A DNA stretch of 64,000 bases from positions 6,957-70,956 of the forward strand of contig NZ_CABJCG010000027.1 in the NCBI RefSeq assembly GCF_902364025.1, written 5' to 3'. Below the pieces are notes generated by a model, which saw only the letters and a list, made by a program, of their open reading frames with translations, was not told the origin of the DNA and did no database searches. Within the stretch, counting starts at the first letter, position 1; every line of letters starts with the position of its first letter. The stretch comes from Enterocloster lavalensis. Its GTDB lineage: Bacteria > Bacillota > Clostridia > Lachnospirales > Lachnospiraceae. The translations under genes were made by a program, and so were the position numbers. Positions 25,011 to 33,783 of this stretch are shown piece by piece.

Positions 25011-25418
25011 ATGGGTGACAGGATTGTGAAAGGCCAGGGCAGGACGCAGGTGCGGCTGGAGGCCCTGGACACCGGAAATGGAATTTGTCTGTGCCTGACC
25101 GGAGGCGAGGCGCCCCATGTGGGCGGAGTGGTGCTGGCTGCGCCCAGACCCAGCCTGACCGGGCAGGGGAACAGCTGCGACCTTTGGACCGCCACCGTGC
25201 CCGGCCATAAGGACGTGTACCTGGCCCAGAAGGCGGCCGGTAAGCTCTGCACAGAGCTGCAGGTCAATGTCTCAGCCACTGTGGGAATCCACATTGACGG
25301 GGCCCAGAAACAAGAACTGGAAATAATAGGGGAAAATGCCATGGAGGCGCTGGATGAATATATCGCAGCCGTGAAGAGCAGGAGGGAGACGGATGGGGGA
25401 TCACATCATACTGGTTGA
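25011..25418 (+). CDS. LpdD-like prenylated-flavin chaperone
   Basis: 135 residues (GGEAPHVGGVVLAAPRPSL; NSCDLWTATVPGHKDVYLAQ; VSATVGIHIDGA) that fit the small third subunit of the LpdBCD/BsdBCD decarboxylase systems. That family is now described as helping load prenyl-FMN onto the UbiD partner. The downstream isomerase gene overlaps its end by 26 bases, showing co-expression. Confidence 0.75.
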   Translation: MGDRIVKGQGRTQVRLEALDTGNGICLCLTGGEAPHVGGVVLAAPRPSLTGQGNSCDLWTATVPGHKDVYLAQKAAGKLCTELQVNVSATVGIHIDGAQKQELEIIGENAMEALDEYIAAVKSRRETDGGSHHTG

Positions 25419-25965
25419 TTTTCTGGACCGGGAAATCGGATATGAGGAGAAGATGAAGGCTCATGTCAGGCCCATGCTGCACCGGGCATTTTCCGTTTTT
25501 CTGCATCATGACGGAAAATTTCTTTTGCAGAAGCGGGCTTTCAGCAAATACCATTCAGGGGGACTCTGGGCCAATACCTGTTGTTCCCACCCGCGGCGGG
25601 GAGAAACGCTTTCGGAGGCGGTGGAACGGCGGCTGCTGGAGGAAACGGGAATTTCCTGTCCGGTGAGGGAGGTTGGGGAGTTTATTTATCGTTATCAATT
25701 TAATGATAGCTTATATGAATACGAGTACGACCATGTCTTTGTCGGCGAATACCGGGGAGCGGTGGCGCCTAACCGGGAGGAGATCGAGGAGACGGCCTGG
25801 GTGAGCGCGGAGGATCTGGCCTTGGGCCTGGTGGAACGGCCCCTGGATTACTCCCCCTGGCTGCCCCAGGCCGCGTCGATTGCGCTGAGGGCGGCGGGAC
25901 TGGGCGGCACCTGCGCTGCGGCCTACCGCTCTTCCCCGCCGGACTGCCCGGACTGCTGGTTATAA
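25393..25965 (+). CDS. idi: Isopentenyl-diphosphate delta-isomerase, type I (Nudix)
   Basis: 190 residues. NTCCSHPRRGETLSEAVERR gives the active-site Cys and the Nudix-like motif of type I IDI; YEYEYDHVFVG supplies the metal-binding acids. The enzyme interconverts IPP and DMAPP. Being translationally coupled to UbiX/LpdD genes, its likely job here is to provide the dimethylallyl donor for prenyl-FMN rather than general isoprenoid synthesis; that is inference. GGAGGG is six bases before the ATG. Its 3' end overlaps the convergent pucR-like gene by 43 bases. Confidence 0.88.
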   Translation: MGDHIILVDFLDREIGYEEKMKAHVRPMLHRAFSVFLHHDGKFLLQKRAFSKYHSGGLWANTCCSHPRRGETLSEAVERRLLEETGISCPVREVGEFIYRYQFNDSLYEYEYDHVFVGEYRGAVAPNREEIEETAWVSAEDLALGLVERPLDYSPWLPQAASIALRAAGLGGTCAAAYRSSPPDCPDCWL

Positions 25966-27488
25966 AATTCCTGCATCCACAGGGGCAGCAGTTTGGACAG
26001 CACGCTGAACAGGAGACGCCCTTCCGTGCTTGAAAGGTCCACGTTCCACAGCTCTTCCAGCTGGTGGATGCGGTAGCGCACGGTGTTGACATGGGTGAAC
26101 AGCTCGTCAGCGGTTTTCTGGTAACTGAAATTGTTTTTGACAAAGGTGCGCACGGTCAGGGTCAGAATATCCTTCTTCTCATTGTCCAGGACGTTCAGCA
26201 GGACGTCCATTTCTCCCAGCATCTGGTTGACGGCCCAGGGGTTTTCCGGGTACGTGAAGAGGCGGTAGATTCCCAGCTGATGGAAGTGGCAGGGGCTCTG
26301 CCCATAATCCAGCAGACCGGCCATTTTGACGGCGTGGGTGGCCTCTGAGAAGGCGGTGACTACCTGGCTGCGGTTATATTTCCGGCTGATTCCCACGTGG
26401 TATTGCCGTCCGGTGGTGTTTAAGAGGGCGGTCAGCTTGCGGACAAAATTCTCCACATCCTCTGTGGAGATAAAAATCAGCAGCTCGTTGTCTTTAAAAC
26501 TGTAGCAGAGGTTGCGGGGAAAATGGTAGTGGAGCAGGTAGGCGAGATAGTCCTCGGCTCCGGTGACCGCTGTTCCCGGAAGGGCGTTGTGAAATTCCTG
26601 GAGAACCAGGGCGTTGCCTTCCTCCGGCAACAGTTCCAGCTCCGGTCCGGTCAGCGAGTTTTCACGGCGTACTTTGGCGAACAGTGCCGCAATCTGCCGG
26701 GAGCGGAGGTTTAAGTCGCTGAGTCCGGTGCAGAGGATGGACGCGTAGTTGAGCAGGTAGTAGTCGGTCTCTTTAAATTTTTCTCCATTTCCTATCAGAA
26801 ACAGCATGCCGAAGGGTAGGCTGTTTTTATATAGGTCGGCCTGCAGGATGTAGATGGGTGGCTGGGCGGCCGTGTAGCGGCGGACGTGCACAAAGGGGGA
26901 ACGGGCGGACTCCTTCTGCCAGTATACCGGGTAGAAGATAACCGGATCCAGAATGGGCGTGCGCGGGTGGACGTAAGTGTCCTGCCCCACCACCAGGGCG
27001 GTCTGGCGTCCGGTCCAATCGTGCAGCTCCTTTAACAGCCGGTCCAGGCCGTGGGTAAAAAATGCGGACTGAAACCGTTGGAAAATCTCACCATAGCTGC
27101 AAAGCTCACCGGTAGCTGCGCAGGGCATGAAGTTGTAAAACTTCCGGATGAAATCCACAAAGGGGATGGAATCGGTCATCTCCGCCAGGATCAGGCCCCG
27201 GCGTTCACACTCCCGGGCCAAAACGTCCACAGCGGCCTTTTCCATGGAGTCCCGGGCCAGGACGATCCCGGCGGCTCCGCTTTTTTCCATGTGGTCCAGC
27301 GCGGATGAAATCCCGCTGGGGTGGGAGGCCAGCTCCCCACCGTATGTAAGAATCAGCATATCACGGTTGTCCGGGCCCCAAACGTCTTTTAAGAGAGCCA
27401 GTCCGGCGATTGATCTGCCGTAAAAGGGCGTGCGGAATTTACAGGATGAAAATAAACGGGTCTGCGCCCACTTTTCCATTTTAAACAT
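25923..27488 (-). CDS. PucR family transcriptional regulator
   Basis: About 521 residues from the ATG at 27488. An N-terminal PucR sensor-like region (to about 250) and a middle GGDEF-like segment precede a C-terminal PucR HTH (VKNNFSYQKTADELFTHVNTVRYRIHQLEEL). PucR proteins regulate purine or other nitrogen-compound use. It diverges from the first molybdenum-hydroxylase operon across a 195-base region with a strong promoter and nested inverted repeats, and converges on the UbiD/UbiX/IDI group, so it is the best candidate for controlling both. Confidence 0.85.
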   Translation of the reverse strand: MFKMEKWAQTRLFSSCKFRTPFYGRSIAGLALLKDVWGPDNRDMLILTYGGELASHPSGISSALDHMEKSGAAGIVLARDSMEKAAVDVLARECERRGLILAEMTDSIPFVDFIRKFYNFMPCAATGELCSYGEIFQRFQSAFFTHGLDRLLKELHDWTGRQTALVVGQDTYVHPRTPILDPVIFYPVYWQKESARSPFVHVRRYTAAQPPIYILQADLYKNSLPFGMLFLIGNGEKFKETDYYLLNYASILCTGLSDLNLRSRQIAALFAKVRRENSLTGPELELLPEEGNALVLQEFHNALPGTAVTGAEDYLAYLLHYHFPRNLCYSFKDNELLIFISTEDVENFVRKLTALLNTTGRQYHVGISRKYNRSQVVTAFSEATHAVKMAGLLDYGQSPCHFHQLGIYRLFTYPENPWAVNQMLGEMDVLLNVLDNEKKDILTLTVRTFVKNNFSYQKTADELFTHVNTVRYRIHQLEELWNVDLSSTEGRLLFSVLSKLLPLWMQEFYNQQSGQSGGEER

Positions 27489-27602
27489 AAGTGATCTTGT
27501 CCTTTCAAAGAACCGGCATGGGGGATATCCATACCGGCATGGCCGTCTACAAAATGGGAGGGCCTGTTTTGTAGGCGGGTTATAAATTGCCATGCTATAC
27601 TT

Positions 27603-27632
27603 ATATTAGTCATATTGACTATTTTTTGTCAA
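27603..27632 (-). promoter_or_regulatory. Promoter and inverted repeats of the PucR-type gene
   Basis: On the minus strand TTGACA (plus 27627-27632), an 18-base spacer and TAATAT (plus 27603-27608). Within it lie AGTCA-TAT-TGACT (27608-27620) and TTGAC-N8-GTCAA (27615-27632), two overlapping inverted repeats sharing the TGAC core, a probable operator for autoregulation and for the divergent operon. Confidence 0.6.
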
Positions 27633-27683
27633 GTGCAAACGGGAATTTAGCAAATTTCACAAATACAAGGAGGTTACGGATTC

Positions 27684-28187
27684 ATGAGTAAAACGAAAAC
27701 CACGGTTACAATCACAGTGAACGGCGATGTGTACCGGCTGGGCGTTGGAAATTCCGCGGGCGACATATCGCCGGCGGACACGCTGGCCGAGACATTGCGG
27801 GAAAGGCTGCTGCTGACAGGGACGAAGATTTCCTGCGACGACGGCGCCTGCGGGTGCTGCACGGTCATCCTGAACGGCAAAGCGGTTCCCTCCTGTACCA
27901 TATTGACAGTGGAATGCGACGGGGCTGACATTCAGACCATCGAGGGGCTCCAGAACCCCAGAACCGGGGAGCTGGACGAAGTACAGCAGGCGTTTGTGGA
28001 TCACTCCGCCTTCCAGTGCGGCTACTGCACGCCGGGAATCATCATGGCGTCGGAGGCCCTGCTCCAGGAGAATCCGCACCCGGACGAGGAAGAGATCAAG
28101 GAAGCGCTGGCCGGGAATTACTGCCGCTGTATCAGCCACTACCAGGTGCTGGAAGCGGTGAAGCAGGCGGCGGAAAGGAGAAAATAA
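27684..28187 (+). CDS. Molybdenum hydroxylase [2Fe-2S] subunit (CoxS/XdhC type), set 1
   Basis: 167 residues. Plant-type cluster CDDGACGCC with a downstream Cys, then the C-terminal cluster CGYCTPG and CRC. It carries electrons between the Mo site and FAD. AGGAGG precedes the ATG. The usual NICRCTGY near the end is NYCRCISH here. It is one base before the large-subunit gene and belongs to a three-subunit enzyme of the xanthine dehydrogenase family. Confidence 0.92.
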   Translation: MSKTKTTVTITVNGDVYRLGVGNSAGDISPADTLAETLRERLLLTGTKISCDDGACGCCTVILNGKAVPSCTILTVECDGADIQTIEGLQNPRTGELDEVQQAFVDHSAFQCGYCTPGIIMASEALLQENPHPDEEEIKEALAGNYCRCISHYQVLEAVKQAAERRK

Positions 28188-28188
28188 G

Positions 28189-30456
28189 ATGGGGAAAGAA
28201 TTCAGATATATCGGCAAACCGTCCCCAAGGATCGATGGGCGGGCAATCGTCACGGGAGCGGCGGAATACTGCAACGATGTCCATATGCACAATATGCTCT
28301 ACGGCAAGATCAAGATGAGCCCTCATCCCCACGCGATGATTACAAAGATCGAGGTGTCAAAGGCCCTGGAGGTGCCGGGAGTCAAGACAATTCTTACATA
28401 TGAAAATGCATTTGACTGGATCACCGGCATGCCCGCTCAGAAGCGGCTGCTGGATCGGCACGTGCGGTTTGTGGGCGACCCGGTGGCTCTGATCGCAGCC
28501 GCCAGCGCGAGAGCGGCGGACGAGGCGGCGGAGCTGATCCAGGTGGAGTACGAGGTTCTGCCCGCGGTTCAGGATTTGGACGAAGCCATCGCGGACGGAG
28601 CGCCCCAGCTCTATGAGCAGTTCCCCAACAATATCATTTCCAGAGGCTGCCCGCCCTTTGGGCCCAAGGCGCTGCAGGATATTGTGATGGGAGACACGAA
28701 GAAGGGATTTGAGGAGTGCAGCGTGGTGGTGGAGGGAACCTCCAGGTATGAGACGATTTCCAACCCCCTCCCCGCTGAGAGCCCCGGCCTGGTGGCCTGG
28801 TGGGACGGCCCCAACAACTGTACCATGAAGGGCAGCTTCCAGAGCCCCAATATCCAGAAGATGATCATGCAACTGGGCATGCCCGGGGTGAACGTGCGCG
28901 TGATCTCCTGCAATGTGGGCGGAGGCTTCGGCAGCAAGAATACGGTGCCCATGGAAGGGCTTTACTGCGCGGCGCTGGCTAAGGCCTGCGGCAGGCCGGT
29001 GAAGCTGGTGATCTCCAAAGAGGCCCATATTTCCACCTACATGCTGCGGCTGGGAAGCCGTCTGAAGGCAAAAATCGGCCTGCTGCCGGACGGAACGGTC
29101 CACGCCTACGAGGGCACATGGCTGGTGGGCTCCGGCGTACATTCCGATTTCGGTCAGGGACAGATCGCCAACGGACTGGGGCGCGCCATGCTGCTGCTCA
29201 ATAAATGCAAGCACTGGAACTACCAGCCCCATCTGGTGGCCACCAACCGCTGCCGTTCCGGCGGTATCCGCGGATTCGGCGGCCAGGAATCCTACGCCTC
29301 GCTGATTCCCATCCTGTCCATGGCCATGGCCAGGATGAATCTGGATCCGGTGGACTTTTTCAAGAAAAATATGTGCGATATCAACGGCGGTTACTACTGG
29401 GTGGAGGGCCAATGGTGGGAGAACCATTTCCTCAGCTACAACGACGTGATGGACCACGCCGCTGAACACTTTGGCTGGAAAGAGAAGTTCCCCGGCTGGC
29501 TGAAGCCTTACAAGGTGGTAGGCAGCAAGCAGTACGGCGTGGGCTGTTGCGTGCACGGCAGCGCGGACTGCGGCATGCTACACGGCGAAGCATTTGTCAA
29601 GATCGACGGATGGGGCACGGCGAATATCAATGTCTGCATCGCGGAATCCGGCATGGGCCAGAGGTCTTCTGTGGTGAAGATGGCAGCGGAAATCCTGAAT
29701 CTTCCGCTGGATAAAGTGACGATCTCCACGCCGGACAGCCAGGATAACCCCTGGGATTGGGGACTGGCAGGTTCCAGAGGCACCCTTGTCTACAGCCGGA
29801 TGGTGGGTGACGCCGCCAAGCAGGCGAAGGCGGAGCTTTTAGAGCGGGCTTCCGAAGTGCTGCATTGTCCGGCTGAGGCTCTGGACACCAAGGACGGCAT
29901 TATATTTATCAAAGAAAATCCACAGGCGGCGATTCCGTGGATCGCGGTGTTAGGCCCCATGAATACGATCACAGGGCACGGAGTGTTTGAGATGGACCAC
30001 TCCAAACCTTGTTTCATGATTTCCTTCGTGGAAATGGAAGTGGACGTCGATACGGGCGCTGCCAAGATCGTGCGCATCGTGGAAGGGACGGACGTGGGGC
30101 AGGTAATCGACCCCTACAACCTGAAAATGCAGTTGGAGGGCGGTCTTGGAAGCTGCGGCAGCGACAGCGCCATCACCGAGGAGATGGTATTGGACGAGGG
30201 AACCGGCCGTTTCCTGACCAACAACCTGGTGGATTTCAAGTGGAGAGTATTCCCGGAGCTGCCGGTTTTTGAGACTCATATAGAGGAAACGCCCAACGAT
30301 TTGAGCGCATTCGGCGGCATCGGCGTGGGCGAGATATCCGGGGCGCCGCTTCCGGGCGCAATTATGATGGCTGTCTCCAACGCCATCGGCATCCAGCTCA
30401 TGGATTATCCCCTGACACCGGAGAATATTTTAAAGGCATTAGGAAAGGCGAGGTAA
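28189..30456 (+). CDS. Molybdenum hydroxylase molybdopterin subunit (CoxL/XdhA type), set 1
   Basis: 755 residues with the two expected aldehyde oxidase/xanthine dehydrogenase domains. NVGGGFGSKNT is the pterin-binding glycine motif. GGIGVGEISGAPLPGA near the C terminus supplies the active-site Glu that starts hydroxylation of a ring C-H with water oxygen. The substrate is likely a heteroaromatic ring (purine, pyridine or similar), but the pocket residues do not let me name it. Whether selenium is needed is unknown. It is cotranscribed with the 2Fe-2S subunit and the fused FAD subunit. Confidence 0.9.
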   Translation: MGKEFRYIGKPSPRIDGRAIVTGAAEYCNDVHMHNMLYGKIKMSPHPHAMITKIEVSKALEVPGVKTILTYENAFDWITGMPAQKRLLDRHVRFVGDPVALIAAASARAADEAAELIQVEYEVLPAVQDLDEAIADGAPQLYEQFPNNIISRGCPPFGPKALQDIVMGDTKKGFEECSVVVEGTSRYETISNPLPAESPGLVAWWDGPNNCTMKGSFQSPNIQKMIMQLGMPGVNVRVISCNVGGGFGSKNTVPMEGLYCAALAKACGRPVKLVISKEAHISTYMLRLGSRLKAKIGLLPDGTVHAYEGTWLVGSGVHSDFGQGQIANGLGRAMLLLNKCKHWNYQPHLVATNRCRSGGIRGFGGQESYASLIPILSMAMARMNLDPVDFFKKNMCDINGGYYWVEGQWWENHFLSYNDVMDHAAEHFGWKEKFPGWLKPYKVVGSKQYGVGCCVHGSADCGMLHGEAFVKIDGWGTANINVCIAESGMGQRSSVVKMAAEILNLPLDKVTISTPDSQDNPWDWGLAGSRGTLVYSRMVGDAAKQAKAELLERASEVLHCPAEALDTKDGIIFIKENPQAAIPWIAVLGPMNTITGHGVFEMDHSKPCFMISFVEMEVDVDTGAAKIVRIVEGTDVGQVIDPYNLKMQLEGGLGSCGSDSAITEEMVLDEGTGRFLTNNLVDFKWRVFPELPVFETHIEETPNDLSAFGGIGVGEISGAPLPGAIMMAVSNAIGIQLMDYPLTPENILKALGKAR

Positions 30457-30460
30457 GATT

Positions 30461-32836
30461 ATGTTGAAAAATTTTGCCCATATCGATACAGAGAGCGTCG
30501 ACGAGGCTGCCGGCCTCCTGAGGGAAGGGGCTGGAAGCTCCAGGATTATCGCAGGCGGCACGGATCTGCTCAGCGTGCTGAAACATAAGCTGGAGCCGGA
30601 TTATCCGGAACAGCTGGTCAATATCAAGACTGTGGAGGGCTTAGACCACATCACGGCGGACGAGGAAGGGCTGAAAATCGGCGCAGCGGCCAAGCTCTGC
30701 GACATCGCCGGTTCGGCCCAGGTGAACGATGGCTATGAGGCGCTCGCTATGGCGGCCAAGAGCGTGGCCACCCCTCTGATCCGTAATCTGGCAACCATCG
30801 GCGGAAATCTCTGCCAGGACGTGCGCTGCTGGTATTACCGTTATCCCGACGAGATCGGCGGCAGAATCCGGTGTCTGAGAAAGGGCGGGGATTACTGTAA
30901 CGCCATGACCGGAGAGAACCGGAACCACTCCATTTTCGGAGCGAAAAAGGTGAACCTCAGCGGATGTTCCCAGAACTGTCCGGCCCATGTGGACGTGCCG
31001 GAATACCTGACCTGCATCCGGGAGGGGAACCTGGACGGCGCGGCCGCTATTTTGATGGAATCCAACCCGATTCCCGCCATCACCTCCCGGGTGTGCACCC
31101 ATTTCTGCCAGATGAACTGCAAGCGGGCGGAATTTGACGAGCACGTCAACATCGGCGGCATGGAGCGGTATGTGGGAGATTATATTCTGGACAACGCGGA
31201 CCGGTTTATGAAGGCCCCGGAGGCGGAGAGCGGCAAAAAAGCAGCGATTGTGGGCTCGGGTCCCGCTGGTCTGACGGCGGCGTACTACCTGCGCAGGCTG
31301 GGGCACCAGGTTCTGGTGTACGACAAGATGGAGGAAGCGGGCGGACTTCTGCGCTATGCGATTCCCGAGTACCGGCTTCCCAAGGACATTGTGCGGAAGC
31401 TGATTGCGGCCCTGGAAGCCATGGGGATCCAGTTTAAGACGGGTACTGAGATCGGCAAGGATATACCGGTCAGCGATCTGGTGGAACAGTTTGACAGCGT
31501 ATTTTTAAATACCGGCGCGTGGAAACGGCCCCTGATCGGCCTGGACGGCGAGGAGCTGACCACCTTTGGCCTGGATTTCCTGATTGAGGTCAACAAGTGG
31601 ATGGAGAGCAAGATCGGCAAGGACATTATCGTGGTCGGCGGAGGCAACGTGGCGGTGGATGTGGCCATCACGGCCAAGCGTCTGGGTGCGGCCAACGTGA
31701 TTATGGCCTGCCTGGAGGACGAGAAGCATATGCCCGCCAGCGAGGAGGAAGTGGCCAGAGCCAGGGAAGAGGGAATCGTGATCATGAATTCCTGGGGGCC
31801 CAAGGAGATTCTGCGGCAGGATGGACAGATTACCGGTCTGGTGCTGAAGCGGTGCATCCAGGTGTTTGACGGGGAAGGCCATTTCTCCCCGGCTTACGAC
31901 GATGGGGACACCGAGACGCTGGAAGGAAATTCCATTTTAATGGCGGTAGGACAGAAAACGGACTTATCCTTCCTGGGCGAGGAGCTGGAGCTTAAGGTGA
32001 ACCGGGGACTGATCAGCGTAGAGCCGGACACCCTTAAAACCAGCCTTCCCAAGGTCTTTGCAGTGGGCGATGTGACCACCGGTCCCAAAACCGTGGTGGC
32101 CGCCATTGCGGACGGTAAGAAAGCGGCGGTGTATGTGGACAGCTACATGACCGGCCAGCCCGCGAAAAACTACGAGCATCCCCTGGGACAGATTGTGAAG
32201 TTCGATGCCTCCAGCAGCTGTCATTCCCAGAGCGCGAAGCTTGCCGAGCGCCCGAAGGAAGAACGGGGACTGCACCTGGAGGACTCCTACGGCCTGAGCT
32301 GGGAGGAGGTTCAGGAGGAGGCAAAGCGCTGCTTTAACTGCGGCTGTCTGGCAGTGAACCCCTCGGACGTGGCCACTGTGCTGACGGCCATGGAGGCGGA
32401 GATTGTCACCAACAAGCGCAGGGAGAAGATCGGCGACATGATGAAGAAGGCCCACTGCCGGCTGGTGGAAGAGGATGAGATCGTCACGGAGATTGTGGTG
32501 CCCGCCTCGATCCGGGAGTACCGGACCGGGTACGACAAGTACCGCGTCCGGGATTCCCACGATTTCGCCGTGGTCAGCGTGGCATCGGCCTACAAGCTGG
32601 AGGACGGCAAGGTGGCGGACGCCAGGATCGTGCTGGGGGCCGTGGCGCCCATTCCGCTGCGGGCCACAGCGGCCGAGGAATTCATCAACGGCAAGGAGAT
32701 CACGGAGGAGCTGGCCGGGCAGGCGGCGGAGATCGCGCTGCGCGGAGCCGTACCGCTGTCGAAGAACGAGTACAAGGTGCAGATTGCCAGGTCGCTGGTG
32801 AAGAATTCACTGTTAAATGCCGCTGCCGCGCGTTAG
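30461..32836 (+). CDS. FAD subunit of molybdenum hydroxylase with an inserted GltD-like Fe-S oxidoreductase
   Basis: 791 residues. Residues 1-162 are the first part of a CoxM-type FAD domain (RIIAGGTDLLSVLK; IRNLATIGGNLCQDVRCWYY; KGGDYCNAMTGENRNHSIFG). Residues about 163-630 are a complete GltD/dihydropyrimidine-dehydrogenase-like module: Fe-S cysteines C169/C173 and CTHFCQMNC, FAD motif GSGPAG (265-270), NAD(P) motif GGGNVA (393-398), and AVGDVTTGPK. Cys624, Cys627 and Cys629 close it. Then NPSDVATVLTAMEAEI resumes CoxM exactly where it stopped, up to the C-terminal domain. Both halves keep their reading frame and motifs, so this is a nested fusion, not an error. It probably links Mo-hydroxylase electrons to NAD(P)H and Fe-S carriers. 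Confidence 0.88.
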   Translation: MLKNFAHIDTESVDEAAGLLREGAGSSRIIAGGTDLLSVLKHKLEPDYPEQLVNIKTVEGLDHITADEEGLKIGAAAKLCDIAGSAQVNDGYEALAMAAKSVATPLIRNLATIGGNLCQDVRCWYYRYPDEIGGRIRCLRKGGDYCNAMTGENRNHSIFGAKKVNLSGCSQNCPAHVDVPEYLTCIREGNLDGAAAILMESNPIPAITSRVCTHFCQMNCKRAEFDEHVNIGGMERYVGDYILDNADRFMKAPEAESGKKAAIVGSGPAGLTAAYYLRRLGHQVLVYDKMEEAGGLLRYAIPEYRLPKDIVRKLIAALEAMGIQFKTGTEIGKDIPVSDLVEQFDSVFLNTGAWKRPLIGLDGEELTTFGLDFLIEVNKWMESKIGKDIIVVGGGNVAVDVAITAKRLGAANVIMACLEDEKHMPASEEEVARAREEGIVIMNSWGPKEILRQDGQITGLVLKRCIQVFDGEGHFSPAYDDGDTETLEGNSILMAVGQKTDLSFLGEELELKVNRGLISVEPDTLKTSLPKVFAVGDVTTGPKTVVAAIADGKKAAVYVDSYMTGQPAKNYEHPLGQIVKFDASSSCHSQSAKLAERPKEERGLHLEDSYGLSWEEVQEEAKRCFNCGCLAVNPSDVATVLTAMEAEIVTNKRREKIGDMMKKAHCRLVEEDEIVTEIVVPASIREYRTGYDKYRVRDSHDFAVVSVASAYKLEDGKVADARIVLGAVAPIPLRATAAEEFINGKEITEELAGQAAEIALRGAVPLSKNEYKVQIARSLVKNSLLNAAAAR

Positions 32837-32861
32837 AAACGCGGAGCGTCGGAGAATAGAA

Positions 32862-32910
32862 GTTCCCGTTGGACTGGCCGGCGTGTCTGCCGCGCCGGTC
32901 CATCGGGAAC
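32862..32910 (+). other. Long imperfect hairpin after the fused FAD gene
   Basis: GTTCCCG (32862-32868) pairs with CGGGAAC (32904-32910), and GGAC and CCGGCG continue the stem with a three-base bulge. No T run, so more likely an RNA-processing or stability element than a terminator. Confidence 0.5.
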
Positions 32911-32959
32911 CGTTGTTCCGGGCGGGAGTCCGGGGCAGACGGGGAAGGAGGCTGTGATT

Positions 32960-33565
32960 GTGAAACGATCCGGTGTGGAGGCGGTGCTTTTGGCTGCCGG
33001 TTATTCTTCGCGGATGGGGGAGCTCAAACCGCTCCTCCCGTTGGGCAAAACCACGGTGATCCGACGGCAGGTGGAGATGCTGCAGTCCGTGGCGGACCGG
33101 ATCATTGTGGTGACCGGTTACCGGGGGGAGGAGGTGGAGCGCCATCTGTCCGGAAGCGGGGCGTACATTGTGCAAAATCCCCGGTTCGCGGAGGGCATGT
33201 TCACCTCTGTGAAGGCAGGAATCCGGGGCCTCAGGCCGGAAACCGGCGCATTTCTGATCCTTCCGGTGGACTATCCCCTGGTGACGGGCCGGATGATCCG
33301 CCAGCTTTTAAAGGTTTATCAGGGGAATCAGGACTGCCTGGTGGCCTATCCGTCCTACCGCATGAGAAAAGGGCATCCGCCGGTGATCTGCGCGTCCTGC
33401 AAGGAACAGATTCTGGCCTACGACGGGGATCTGGGGCTGAAAGGGGCGCTGAGAGCCTTTGACGGGGCCGCCTGTTATATGGAGACAGAGGATATGCGGT
33501 GTGTGATGGATATGGATACGCCCGCGGATTACCGGAAAATACTGGCGGCGCTGGCGGTGGGATAA
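32960..33565 (+). CDS. MocA-like molybdenum cofactor cytidylyltransferase
   Basis: About 201 residues: VLLAAGYSSRMGELKPLLPL is the nucleotide-binding start of MobA/MocA-like transferases; LPVDYPLVT holds the metal-binding Asp. MocA adds CMP to the molybdopterin of xanthine dehydrogenase-type enzymes. It lies between two such operons, so it probably matures both. The GTG at 32960 is eight bases after AAGGAGG; a GTG at 32954 is too close. Confidence 0.8.
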   Translation: MKRSGVEAVLLAAGYSSRMGELKPLLPLGKTTVIRRQVEMLQSVADRIIVVTGYRGEEVERHLSGSGAYIVQNPRFAEGMFTSVKAGIRGLRPETGAFLILPVDYPLVTGRMIRQLLKVYQGNQDCLVAYPSYRMRKGHPPVICASCKEQILAYDGDLGLKGALRAFDGAACYMETEDMRCVMDMDTPADYRKILAALAVG

Positions 33566-33578
33566 GGCCACGACGGGC

Positions 33579-33742
33579 GGCGTTGCGCGCCGGGGCAGTG
33601 AAGCGAAGGGCGAGACAGCGGCGTTATGCGCTGGGGCAGTGAAGCAGAGGGCGAGGCAGTGGCGTTGCGCGCCGGGGCAGTGAAGCGAAGAGCGAGGCAG
33701 CGGCGTTGTGCGCCGGGGCAGTGAAGCAGAGGGCGAGGCGGG
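33579..33742 (+). repeat. 41-bp tandem repeat, four copies, intergenic
   Basis: Copies begin at 33579, 33620, 33661 and 33702, each starting GGCGTT and containing GGGGCAGTGAAGC and GGGCGAG-like ends. The period of 41 is not a multiple of three and no gene with a ribosome site reads through, so this is non-coding. It ends about 40 bases before the next gene. Confidence 0.85.
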
Positions 33743-33783
33743 CGGACCTGCCGCCTGGCCGCGCAGGAGAGAGGGGGCTGTAT

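Noticed and set aside
33579..33742. CRISPR array
   Set aside because: The units follow each other without unique spacers and have a fixed 41-base period; this is a plain tandem repeat.
33706..33783. N-terminal extension of the second FAD subunit into the 41-bp repeat
   Set aside because: CoxM proteins begin at about the ATG at 33784, which has a good ribosome site; the extension codes only repeat-derived residues.
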